Shown piece by piece: positions 33,579-43,837 of a stretch of DNA of 64,000 bases. The notes under the pieces were generated by a model. It was not told where the DNA came from and did not search any database. It saw nothing but the letters and a program-made list of their open reading frames with translations. Source of the stretch: Toxorhynchites rutilus septentrionalis (Eukaryota > Arthropoda > Insecta > Diptera > Culicidae); assembly GCF_029784135.1 (NCBI RefSeq), contig NC_073746.1:230033882-230097881 (forward strand), given 5' to 3'. Position numbers and translations under genes: made by a program. Position 1 is the first letter of the stretch. Each line of letters starts with the position of its first letter.

Positions 33579-34676
33579 GCCAGTTCCTCTGGGAATTTAA
33601 AAATACATTCATGTGAAAGAGTTTATTTTAATGTTTTCTATCCATGTAACACTGTGACCAAATATGTTTCAATCAAGTGCTATTAACAGGTTGTTATCGA
33701 GTTAGCATTAACCATTGGTGGGCTTCCAGTATCGAGGGAAATGTGGAAATGCCAGTTCCTCTGGGAATTTAAAAATACATTCATGTGAAAGAGTTTACTT
33801 TAATGTTTTCTATCCATGTAACACTGTGACCAAATACATTTGGTTTTGTGATTTTTCAATCAATCGCATAATCTCTAAATAGCCATAATCTTCAGAATCG
33901 CAATAATCTTCAGAAGCTATCTTGTTAAGCTTCTGAAGATTATTCTTCCCCATCAGTAGGATATTTCCGTATCAAATATTGTATGCGTACGCAATCGATT
34001 ATTGCTCAGTCGCCGAATGTTCCGAGCTCAGAGAGTTCATTCCCCTTTAGTTTGCCTTCCAATTTTCCATCGTAAACCACGCCTTCTCTCGATTCAATCA
34101 CGCACAAAAAGCATACTTAAGCGATATTCTGGTGGTGAGACGCATTCATTTTTCGTGAGGACATCGACAAGACAACATCGATGCTGATGGTGCTGGACGG
34201 CGAAGGGTCGAGATCTGCCCGCAAACAAACGCAAGCAGTTTGTTTGAAACTGTGAGAGAGTACAGAGAAGCCGATCCGTTTGCAGAAGAGAAGGTGACCA
34301 TCGAAGCAGCCGCTACACACACATACACGCACGGAATTCTTTCCGTTTGGATGCCATTCAGCATCGAGAAAGATCCGGAAAATAATCAGCCTGCCAGTTC
34401 CTCTGAGAATTTAAAAATACATTCATGTGAAAGAGTTTACTTTAATGTTTTCTATCCATGTAACACTGTGTCCAAATATGTTTCATTCAAGTGCTATTAA
34501 CAGGTGGTTATAGAGTTAGCATTTAGCCCACCAGTGGCTTCCAGTATCGAGGAAATGTGGAAATATCTTATCGTTACTGAAAATAATCTGCCAGTTCCTC
34601 TGGGATTTTAAAAATACATTCATGTGAAAGAGTTTATTTTAATGTTTTCTATCCATAAAATATCCATGTAATACAT
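33579..34676 (+). repeat. Four dispersed copies of an 85-90-base unit within segment X
   Basis: The unit begins GCCAGTTCCTCTGGGAATTT and ends near ATGTAACACTGTGACCAAAT. Copies lie at 33579-33664, 33751-33835, 34393-34478 and 34590-34676 (the last is damaged). A distant version is seen at about 57563-57620 in the related segment. Confidence 0.88.
33902..33944. other. Hairpin, 17-bp perfect stem
   Basis: AATAATCTTCAGAAGCT and its exact complement are separated by 9 bases. The half-site AGCTTCTGAAGATTATT recurs singly at about 34727 and 55963. Confidence 0.93.
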
Positions 34677-34942
34677 TTGGTTTTGTGATTTGTCAATCAA
34701 GTGCAGTTAGCAGGAAAGCTTCTGAAGATTATTCTTCAGAACAAGGTTTTTCGTATCCTATATTGGATGCATAAAACCTTGTGCCTCCAACGTAACGCTC
34801 TCGTTTTCGAAGTCCCCCAAATATTCATTTATTCATTCATTCAGAATGGATTTAGATTCAACTTCAAACAAATGATCTCTAAATCAACGATAGTCCTACG
34901 TCACCCTTGCGGTTATACCATAGATATAACCCACTTCCTGTT

Positions 34943-34996
34943 TTTTCGGCACTTGATCGTTTTTGTCTGAAACATCGATTTTTGACGAAAGATTTT
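34943..34996 (+). repeat. 54-bp direct repeat, right of segment X
   Basis: Second copy of the flanking repeat described at 32983-33036. Confidence 0.9.
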
Positions 34997-35523
34997 TTTT
35001 CGAGATAACAGTAAATCTCCACGTTTCATGCAATTTTAAGACATTTGGCATCATTTTTTTTATTGTTGAAAACACCGATTTCCTTTACTTGGGTGATTTT
35101 TCGATTTTCAAAAAAAAACTAAAATTTTGACCGCTGTGCGACACTAGTAAATGAAGTTCGATTGAGCTGATATTTTATAGACGGTATTTCATCGTGTAAA
35201 TCAACATTTCACAGGGAGTCCCGTATGAAAAATCGATATGACGATTTCCATTGGCACCCTAAACCATACGTTTCGCTTCGTATTCCGAAAAACAACTAGG
35301 TCCCAAAGTGACGATTTTTGACAAAATTTTTTTTTTTCAAGCAATTTGAAGACATTTGGCATCAACATTTTTTTTTCGAAAACCCCGATTTCCTTTACTC
35401 CCCCCTTGGATGATTTTTCAGTTTTCAAAACACTCAAACTTTGACCACTGTGCGACACTAGTAAACAAGTTCGCTTTGAAAATTCGAGGGTCACTTTTTT
35501 CTCATACATCCATTGGCACTCTA
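34943..35523 (-). repeat. Foldback units, right arm (two inverted copies)
   Basis: Read inversely, 35523-35263 repeats copy 1 (AGAGTGCCAATGGATGTATG...) and 35262-34943 repeats copy 2 (AGGGTGCCAATGGAAATCGT...). Together with the left arm this forms a two-plus-two palindrome. Confidence 0.75.
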
Positions 35524-35804
35524 ATGTATATATTTACCTCTGCGACGGCAGTCGAACAACTATTTTATTCTTTGTTTTTGAGAGGCTTTAAACTTTGAAG
35601 TTCATTCGCCTGTCAGAGGTATATTTGTGCAAATCGGTTGCGTGACTTATGCGCCACACTGTTTATAAACATATATTTTACCAAATCTCTGGAACACCTT
35701 GACCGATATTCATAAACTTGATATACATATTCCTTACACATTAGAGGTGCTCAAAAGCGTATTAGAAATGGGAAGGCAGCCACTAAAAGGGGGAGGGGCT
35801 GAAT

Positions 35805-36106
35805 CCATATATATATATATATATAAATGGATTTATGTCTGTCTGTCTGCCTGTCTGATTCTTATGGACTCGGAAACTACTGAACCGATCGACATGAAAA
35901 TTGGTATGGTAGGAGTTTTTGGGGCCGTGGAAGGTTTAATGATAGTGTGAGACCCCACCCCCCTCTCTAAGGGGGGGGCTACCATACAAATGAAACACAA
36001 ATTTCTGCATTATTCGAGAATTAATCAAGCAAATGCAACATAATTATGCATCTGGAGGTTTTAGGGTGCAATAAATGTTTATATGGTGGTTGGACACTCT
36101 ACCCCC
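35805..36106 (+). mobile_element. Helitron-like 5' end
   Basis: A run of AT dinucleotides and AAATGGATTTATGTCTGTCT is followed by GGACTCGGAAACTACTGAAC, CGATCGACATGAAAATTGGT and CTCTAAGGGGGGGG. This order is very common in insect genomes, and I recognise it as a Helitron-type non-autonomous element (from memory). The other end is not visible; the sequence runs into the duplicated I-clade 3' UTR at about 36107. Confidence 0.5.
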
Positions 36107-36453
36107 CTCTCCGGGCCTAACGGGCTGACGCCATATGAGCCTTAATAAAAATATATATTTTGGTGCATGAACTTATAGCCTCTTAGTTCGTGCAATTTTT
36201 GAAATGCGAACTAAATTTCAAGTTCGTTTCTGTGAAAAAGTATTCTAAGAAGAAATGATTTGGGATGAATAATTTCTTTCCGTGTATGAAAAGAAACGAA
36301 ACGAAAGCAATGAATACTGCGACATCGGGTGATATGTTTGTACATGATGTTCTTGAATTATAAACATCGTGTTTGTTTTCACATGTTAATGTTTGTGTAT
36401 CATTGTTCGTGTTTGGGATAGACATTCAACACTAGCGAAAATCATGTTCGGTA
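36107..36453. repeat. Local duplication, copy B (partner at 32280-32632)
   Basis: Begins in the I-clade 3' UTR (GGGCTGACGCCATATGAGCC) and runs through the same hAT-type sequence to AAAATCATGTTCG, where the copies diverge. Confidence 0.88.
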
Positions 36454-39400
36454 TTCTGTATTTCTGGTACAATTTGAAATGAAGTGCTTCTCTAATTTAC
36501 TCCAAACTTTGATCGATCGGTTAAAAACACTGCTGAACGTATCAATATAAAACATTCACAGGTGTTTCAGGAATACACTAGGCTAAATATTTGCCTTCTA
36601 ACATAAGAACTTACTTCAGTATTTGTAGAATTATAGATGATTTTCTAAAAAACTATAAATAAAGTTGTTCATGGCATTGTTTTAAAATCGATGCGAAATT
36701 TTATTTTTTTAAATTTTCGATTTCGCACTCTGTTGCTCTAATTTTGTTTTGTCGATTTTATATAGTTAGTATTTAACTATAACACTATGAGAGCTTCTTT
36801 GTTATTTCAATTTAAATTCTGGTTGAAGGTTTTGTAATTCGTGTTCCGTTGATAATAAGCCTATTAACAAAAATTGGGTTTGAGCCGATTTGAAAAATAA
36901 AATTGTTTCGAGTGGTATCGACCTATGGAAAAAATAACTCCTATACCAAAAACATGTTGATAATTTCAACAAATCAGATAGGGTCAAGTTGATTCGTTCA
37001 CCGAAGCGGCAGAGAATTGCTATATTCATCCACCGTCCTCTACACTATCATTTCTACTTTCTTTATATTCATTACAGATGAAAAATATGTATTTTAAATA
37101 GTGGACAGCATCAGTGTACTTTCGACTTATACATCACGTCATGAAAAGCTTTTTCATTGCTCAATTTATAGCTCCGTCTATTAACTCAAACGAATGTTGA
37201 TTACTCGGAATGAAACAAAGCGTACGTATCATTAACTACCACAGGTCATTATTTCGTGATAAATTCATATTACCTTCAATTCATTACTTTAAATATTAGG
37301 TCGTGAAGCGCTCAACGTGCGAATAAATTATCTGTTGCTATGAATCACTTGATGATATTAGGAAACGACGATAACCTCAGATGAAGAAGCATATCATTCT
37401 AAACCTATGATGAATAAATTCAAATGTTCTACTGAATTTGATCCCATGGCTTTTTTTATGTGATATTGTGAGCCTACGAACTTTCAACACATCCAATTGC
37501 GGATGAAATTTGAACAACTGACATGGAATTAACGGGCAAGTTGTGTTTGAAGCATTCGGCGGCGCTGCTGATCCTTCCTGATATTTCTTTCGACAAATAA
37601 AGTGAATAAGTATCTTCACATTCTTTACCCAAATCTTGAAAATCCGCTAAATCAATTGTTTATGTCGTTCTAAACGAATTTGATTGCGGTACACTCCATT
37701 TCACAAAGAATCACAGACGAAGGTACGCGCTTTGAATCAGTGTGTGGTTCGTTTTTCGATGGGGTTTTATGGCAGATTTCTGAGCCATTGAAATGAACTC
37801 GAGGAGAGAGAGAGAGGTCACATTCGAAATAGCTGAAAGATGTACATATTTTTGCAGAGGTTTAGAAAGTCAGGAAAATATTCCTGAGTGCTGTCGAAAG
37901 CTTCTTCTCCCCACTTGTGCAAACAACGGAAAATCCTAGCACTTCAAGTTCGTTCGAATCCATCCATTCCAACACGGTAGAATGTTTTTCAACTTCCAGG
38001 TTTTCGCCGGGTATCCTTTCATCGACACTCGAATGAGCGAGTTAAAAAGGCGTACTCCGATGGAGGAGGATTGAAATCCAATATCTAGCTAGCACTCGCA
38101 TATCTGTAGCTTCCCATTCAAATAGAGTTTTGTTTTATGGTAGTTGCTTCTTTTATTCAATATCGCTGGCTATTGCATAGCTAGGAAAATTGCGGAGTTG
38201 TTACAGTGGGGCGTTTTATAGGAGCACATATTCAGCTCGTGTCGCTCGTGTTTTATTTCCGTCCATTTTCCGATTGCGTAATTCTGAAACCCTTCAACCC
38301 ATTTTTTCGCTTCATATGCGAACTTTTGCCAGAAAAAGTTTGGGTTTTTACATAAAGTGCTCCATGAAAACTACTTCATCGAATATCTTTGTTTAGCCTC
38401 TGTCTAGACCTAATTATTTACTTCATTCTTCAGAGGCCGTAACGCTGCGCATGCATACCAAGAACCCTTTTCTCGTTATGTTAATTGAGTACTGTTCAGT
38501 TCACCTGGATAATGAACACGCGACAGAAATAAATGTTTTCGTTCTAATGGGTATTGGCGCACACGGTGCTGGTGTACAAAAATCGATTAATAACTATTGT
38601 TTTCACGGGTTACAAAGGTCGTGTTGGGTTATGTGAATGTGTTCACTAGTCATTGCATGTTATAAGAATCAATATCTAGCAAAACATGAAATGGTTTGGC
38701 CAACCATCGATTGGAGCATGTGATAGCAATATTGATTAGTAAGCCATTGGGGGTTTAGATTTGAACGCAATTCGAGGTACATAATGTGTTATGCACATAA
38801 CACACGCAGATGATTAAAGTTTTCCAACATTGAGCCCCCACATAATTTCGCCGAAAATGGCAATTTTTTGGCAACGATAGAAATGCTGTCAAACGCACAG
38901 TAGATTCTTAGAACAAGTCTTTGCTTTGTTTATCTCATTTTTTGTTTGCTGGTTTTTGTAAATTTTATCTTAACTTTTCGCGATTTCGAGTTTCTTGTGC
39001 GAGTGAAACTCGAAATAAAAAATGAAAATACATTACACCGTATTCTATGAGGTATTGCAATAAAAGGTGTAGGATTTGGTTTCGTTTCTAAAACGAACAA
39101 TTTTTGAGATGTCTTCCAAAAGTGTATTGTGTTATAGACACAGAAGAATATTATATTGAGTAAAACATCTTCGAAATGGTCGCCTCGTCTATCTTAGAGA
39201 TATTTCATCCTTTTCCCGGGATTCTCACTCAATTCTTCTCGGTACTGCGTTCCATTGACTGTTACGGCATTTCTAGTATGATCTGTATCTTTCCAAGTTG
39301 TTTGAAGCCACAAATATGGCAAATATATTGAAGCCGCCATCGCCGCCAAATATTTATTATCCTACAACCATCCCGAAAACGTAAGGCACTACTAGTGGCA

Positions 39401-39747
39401 GGTCGGCTTCAATTATTGTGTTCACTGGAGGGACTCTATGCTCCAAAATTTTCGTCAAAATTTGGAGGACTATGGCTATGAAGATGACGAATTCCTGTGA
39501 GCAATGCAAATGGTGCTGTTATGAGTTGAACTAATTCAATTATTACTCTATCTTGCCCATTTTTAAATTTCTGTGCATCAAATGTAACGCTCTCCATGAC
39601 TCGAACCGTATACTAACAGTTTGAAGTGCTCTTTCCACATGTCTGCATCTTCTTGGATGGCATTTCAGTTCCCAGTGGAACTTTTGCCTTCTCAACGTAG
39701 GTATTACTTGTGTCATTTTTATTAATAGTACTCAGTTGATATTTCTA
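36454..39747. other. Non-coding, no gene or repeat recognised
   Basis: Scattered short frames without motifs. A short GA repeat lies at about 37802-37817. This is the cleanest candidate for unique sequence in the window. Confidence 0.45.
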
Positions 39748-39928
39748 TGCCGGATTACCCACCTTGATTGAATTCTAAGTGGCAAGCGCTATAATATGCG
39801 TGACCACAGTGCAAGTCGAAGGAAATTTCTTTGACGAAAAATCTCTCGGCCAGAACGAGAATCGAACCCGAACCCCCGGCATGATAATGTGGGACGCTAA
39901 CCACTCGGCCACGGGAGCAATCAATCGG
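39748..39928 (-). mobile_element. tRNA-derived SINE
   Basis: The minus strand begins TTGCTCCCGTGGCCGAGTGG TTAGCGTC (A-box) and has GGGTTCGATTCTC (B-box) about 35 bases later, an RNA polymerase III internal promoter. The body continues GGCCGAGAGATTTTTCGTCA, TTCCTTCGACTTGCACTGTG and GCGCTTGCCACTTAGAATTC. The 5' and 3' acceptor arms do not pair, so it is not a functional tRNA. I recognise the body as a common Aedes SINE. Confidence 0.75.
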
Positions 39929-40201
39929 GGCTGTTTTACTTGACTACGCTATCCAAATAGCCACAAATTGTACAAATACGTGAGAATATTACACCACATT
40001 ATAAAATGAATTTGAAAAAACAATTCAAATTGCTAAGTATGCTTTTTGCAATGTGTTTTCTAAGAGTAAAAAGAAAAGCATAAAGGTGAATCTGTATCGT
40101 TTTTAATCGGTGTCCGTGTATGTGCAAAGTAAGCGGAGTATGCGGTTAATGCGTCTCTTGTTTCGCTCTCTCATATTGCTTTCATATTGCTATGGCATAT
40201 A

Positions 40202-41478
40202 TAGGGTTGGGGAAAAAGAAATGTCGTATTTCTTATCGAAATTTGACGCTTTATTTAACATTCTTAGAATTATCCAATTTAAGTCAAATATGTGCCGTTT
40301 TGTTCGCAAACTTGTTGCCATTTAGAGGGCAACTTCATTATCCCCCCCTTATAAAACCTCCTCTCATAATTTGCAAAAAAGTCAGACAGTCAGTTTTCGC
40401 AAACCTCTTTTGAGGCCAACTTAGTATCACCAAGAGCGTTTTGCATGGATCGGAAGAGATGATAATCACTTGGAGCCAGGTTCGGACTAAACGGTAGGTG
40501 CAATAGGACATCCCATCCGAACTCCCGTAGCATCTGGAGAGTCATCAAAGATGTGTGAGGCCGAGCGTTGTCCTGGTGGAAATCAACACCATTCCTATGA
40601 TCATTTCTGGCCGCTTCTGGTCAATCGCCTACTTCAAACGGTCAAGCTGCTCACAGTAGAGAACCAAGTTGAGGGTCTGGCCATAGTTGAGCAGCTCATA
40701 GTGGATGATTCCCTTCCAATCCCACCAAACATACAGCAAAACCTTCCTGGCCGTCAATCCGGGCTTGGCGATGGTTTGGGTCGGCTCACCGCGCTTCGAC
40801 CACGACTTTTTTCGCTTTAGGTTGTCGTACGTGATCCACTTTGCATCACCAGTCACCATCTTCTTCAAAAATGGGTCGAGTTCGTTTCGTTTCAGCAGTG
40901 CATCGCAGGCGTTGATTGGGTTTTAAAGATTTTTTAGCGTCAACTCGTGTGGCACCCATAGATCCAGCTTTTTTTGGAATCCAATCTTCTGCAAATGGTT
41001 CCAAACGGTTTTATGGTCTATACCCAGTTCCTGGCCAATCGAGCGAGTGCTCACATGCCGGTCTACTTGGGTGATTTCTACGATTTTATCGGTTTCCACG
41101 ACGATTGGCCTACCAGTACGGGGTGTATCTTCCACAGCCACTACACCAGAACGAAATCGATCAAACCAACGCTGTGCTGTGCGAATCGTTACAGTATCGG
41201 GTCCATAAACTACAAGAATTTTTTCGTTGCAGTTTTACCCCGCAGGTAGTAAAAACGTAAAATATGGCGAATTTCTTGCCTGGTGGACTCCATCTTTGAC
41301 GCGCTATAACTTGAGACTGAAAAGGACAATCACAACACTGTCAAAACAACACTTGCAGCACAGATTGTCGTCTTTAAATAGCCGTATAGTATGACCCGAT
41401 GCGATAGATACAACACAAGATATGTTTAAGTGTTGCCATATATCGACAATATACGACATTTCTTTTTCCCCAACCCAA
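40202..41478 (-). mobile_element. Near full-length mariner (mauritiana-like), TA target duplication
   Basis: The ends TAGGGTTGGGGAAAAAGAAA (40202) and, inverted, TTGGGTTGGGGAAAAAGAAA (41478) are flanked by TA at 40200-40201 and 41479-41480. The 1277-bp length is close to the 1286 bp of the complete relative at 45480. The same termini occur at 14141 and 28699, so this is a small family in the window. Confidence 0.93.
40330..41302 (-). pseudogene. Mariner transposase, frameshifted
   Basis: The minus strand begins MESTRQEIRHILRFYYLRGK at 41290 and meets a one-base deletion in the AAAAAATTC run. It continues VYGPDTVTIRTAQRW and GRP, then the second helix-turn-helix part (STRSIGQELGIDHKTVWNHL) and WVPHEL. 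A second frame change near 40925 is followed by KKMVTGDAKWITYDN; the first catalytic Asp is kept but the next Glu is Ala. Further damage follows around DRLK. The HQDN region and LAPSDYHLF homologues lie in other frames. It cannot be translated as one protein. Confidence 0.88.
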
Positions 41479-43837
41479 TATATTATACAAATGCTGTTCT
41501 AGTATGGGAGGGTAACACATGTTTTGTTATTTTTAAGCTCATTTTATGTTATAAGTCAGGAGTATACTGACTTATACTGAGTATACTTTTCACTTGAAAG
41601 TTTATCGCTTCTACTAAGAGACTGGTATTATCATTTAGAGAGAATTTCGCCATGGAAATGTTCATGTAAAAGAATCTTTCATGTTTTTTTCGTTTTAACA
41701 TATATAGAAAAACATATATTAAAATAGATAGAAAAGAGTTTGCTTATTTGAGAAACGACATCCTTCATTAAATGGAAAAATATACATAAACATGAATCTT
41801 TCATGAAGTGCCGTGCCCAATTTTCGAAAATGCTCCAAAAAGCCTTATTCAGAGGTTTGTAGACTACTCGTCGAAATGAGTTATGAGGCCAAATACTTCA
41901 ACTTCCCTCGTATCTATCTGCTGATCTTTTTTTTTACAATTTTATCATTGGATTGTGTAGTAAGTTTCATTTACTTTGTTACTGTTACTGTTACTACAAG
42001 GTGGTGAGCGTATTTTACCCTTTATCAAATATCTCTGAATTAACTCCCGCATTCTCTGCTATGTGAGAAAATGTTCACTGTCACTTTCACATGCTACTCT
42101 GCACTAACGTTTGTAGAAAAAGCATAAAGTTAAGCACGATCAGAAAATGTCATACCCAAGCAGAATTTCGCTTATAAAAGTTTGCTTTTATCAATGTATG
42201 AATTATGACTGAGAATGTTCTGCCATTTTTTAGTTGTTCAGATTGAAGGATTCATATCGAATTCAGGCGTCGCAACGAAATCTGGAAAAATAAATACTCT
42301 AATGTGTCTCCATGGAACGGATTGGATGGATTTCCTTTCTGAATTCATAATTCAGCTAGTCAGGGTTCTGCTGAGAGCCAGCATTAGGTATTATTTACTA
42401 ATCAACTCTGACATTAGGATGTCTCATCCCAGGGAATCCACCAGCGGGCGCGACCGTATATGGTCTTTTTCCCATCATTTACTTCTGTTCCACCACTTGG
42501 ACCATTCACCGGGAAGAGTGTGCTGATGTCATCCCATGCGGGTTTTGTTATTCTCACTTTTTCGTTGTACAGTTTCCCTCATCCAGCACTTCATCGTTGA
42601 TTGAACAATTAGATCACCAGTGATAGTCATGAATCATCCCGTCCCATCATCACTCGCTGGTTGTATGGGGGGGGGGGGGGGGGGTGGTGAAGAGAGACGC
42701 GGGTAGAGTGCAACAAAAAAGTTATTGCTCGCGAATTTATGGGCATGTCCAACAGACGTCGGTTGAGTTATTTCAACTCCCTACTCAAGGCTTGACTCCT
42801 GTCAGGAAGAACGGATATAATGGATGCTGCGAGATGCTGATGAATTACGACATATTTATGTAATGATGTCAGATTATCACCCAGCAACGAGAGAATTTAT
42901 TCGACATCTCGCGAAACCAATTTTGAAGCTAGCGGCGTGATGAGTTTGAATATAGAATGATTTTATAATGGAAGCACTCATAATCTTTGTAAGTATAGAT
43001 TAGATTTGCATCATCATAATAAAGTTAATGTTATTATGTTGATCACCAACAACTTGAGTTTGTTCGTTTACACTGCGCGTCTAATCGACATCACATTAGC
43101 CAAAGTAACAAACCTTTTAGCTTCGGCAAAGTCTTACGTTGAACGTAGCACTTAAATCCTTCGAGTTCGTATGTTGACTGATAATAGTCATCCTCTTTTC
43201 GCGTGGGAAAACCATCATTCGGGCACCATTGCTATCGCATAGTGGAGCTGCTATAAAACATTGTAATATCCTGTGCCGGAGGCTACACGTCTTGTTCTTC
43301 CAGAACATTGGCTAACGTGTAACATGAGTAGAAACACAAAGGTTTTTCTTTCCATCCCCTGTCTCCCCTTGGGCACTTTTTCGTTCTGCTTGTTTGCTGT
43401 ATCCTTTGTTAGACCGATATATCAGCATGAAGCGATTGTTTCCGGTCGTGATTTTCCTTCCAGCGAACCGAATTGGAGTTAGCCGATATTGATATATTGT
43501 CTAGCGAGACCAGCTGCTGGCGAACCCGTTCCGTTCGAATCATTTCTCATTCGTTGTCGAAAGTCAATCGATTTCGCACCAGTGGGACGTAAAAATTACA
43601 CTGATTGATAAATATTTGCGGACAGGAAGCCCAACTTTCATCTGCGCCGAACATGTGAGGATTCCGAGAAATGGCCAAATGAAACGGAAGAGATGGGGAG
43701 ATGCTTCGATGAGTTTTCGAATAGCAGATTTGTTCAAACGATGATCATCAACTTAATCATGTCTTTGCGGACTGGAACGGTGATTACTGGTTTCATAAAA
43801 AATATTTTTCTAATGTTTTTTGTTCTAATGTTTTCTA
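41479..43837. other. Non-coding stretch
   Basis: No gene is recognised. Contains an 18-base poly-G run at 42667-42684. Some parts between 42400 and 42700 and between 43270 and 43640 are less AT-rich, but no domain can be read. Confidence 0.4.
42667..42684. repeat. Poly-G run of 18
   Basis: Eighteen consecutive G, prone to length error in sequencing and able to form G-quadruplex structure in principle. Confidence 0.9.

Larger units (their letters stand above)
33037..34942 (+). mobile_element. Unclassified 1.9-kb inserted segment (X) with promoter-like sequence and internal repeats
   Basis: The segment interrupts the palindrome centre and is flanked by 54-bp direct repeats. Its left end has GACGTAGGACTA and its right end, inverted, also contains GACGTAGGACTA. 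Inside are a TATA/initiator pair, a 12-bp hairpin (33234-33276), an internal duplication of about 225 bases (33489-33710 and 34303-34530), four copies of an 85-90-base unit and a 17-bp hairpin. Parts recur, diverged, at 55905-58110. No recognisable protein is encoded, so it may be a non-autonomous element. Its class is unknown. Confidence 0.6.
30401..35661. mobile_element. Composite nested locus bounded by 25-bp inverted ends
   Basis: The left edge is CAGAGTGGCGCATAAGTCAC GCAAC (30401-30425). The right edge, read inversely from 35661, matches at 24 of 25 bases. Inside lies a palindromic array of roughly 350-bp units: two on the left in plus orientation, two on the right inverted. The first left pair is split by a hAT-type insertion (30857-32697), and the palindrome centre is split by another segment (33037-34942). 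No transposase is encoded. The flanks show no obvious target duplication (TGTATATC versus TTTATAAA), so the two outer ends may not have moved as one unit. Confidence 0.7.

Noticed and set aside
32365..36425. Two nearly identical 80-codon minus-strand frames as a duplicated small gene
   Set aside because: They lie in the duplicated hAT-type/I-clade junction; identity comes from DNA duplication, and there is no coding signature.
39836..39925. Possible tRNA gene on the minus strand
   Set aside because: A- and B-boxes are present but the acceptor stem does not pair and the sequence continues into a SINE body.
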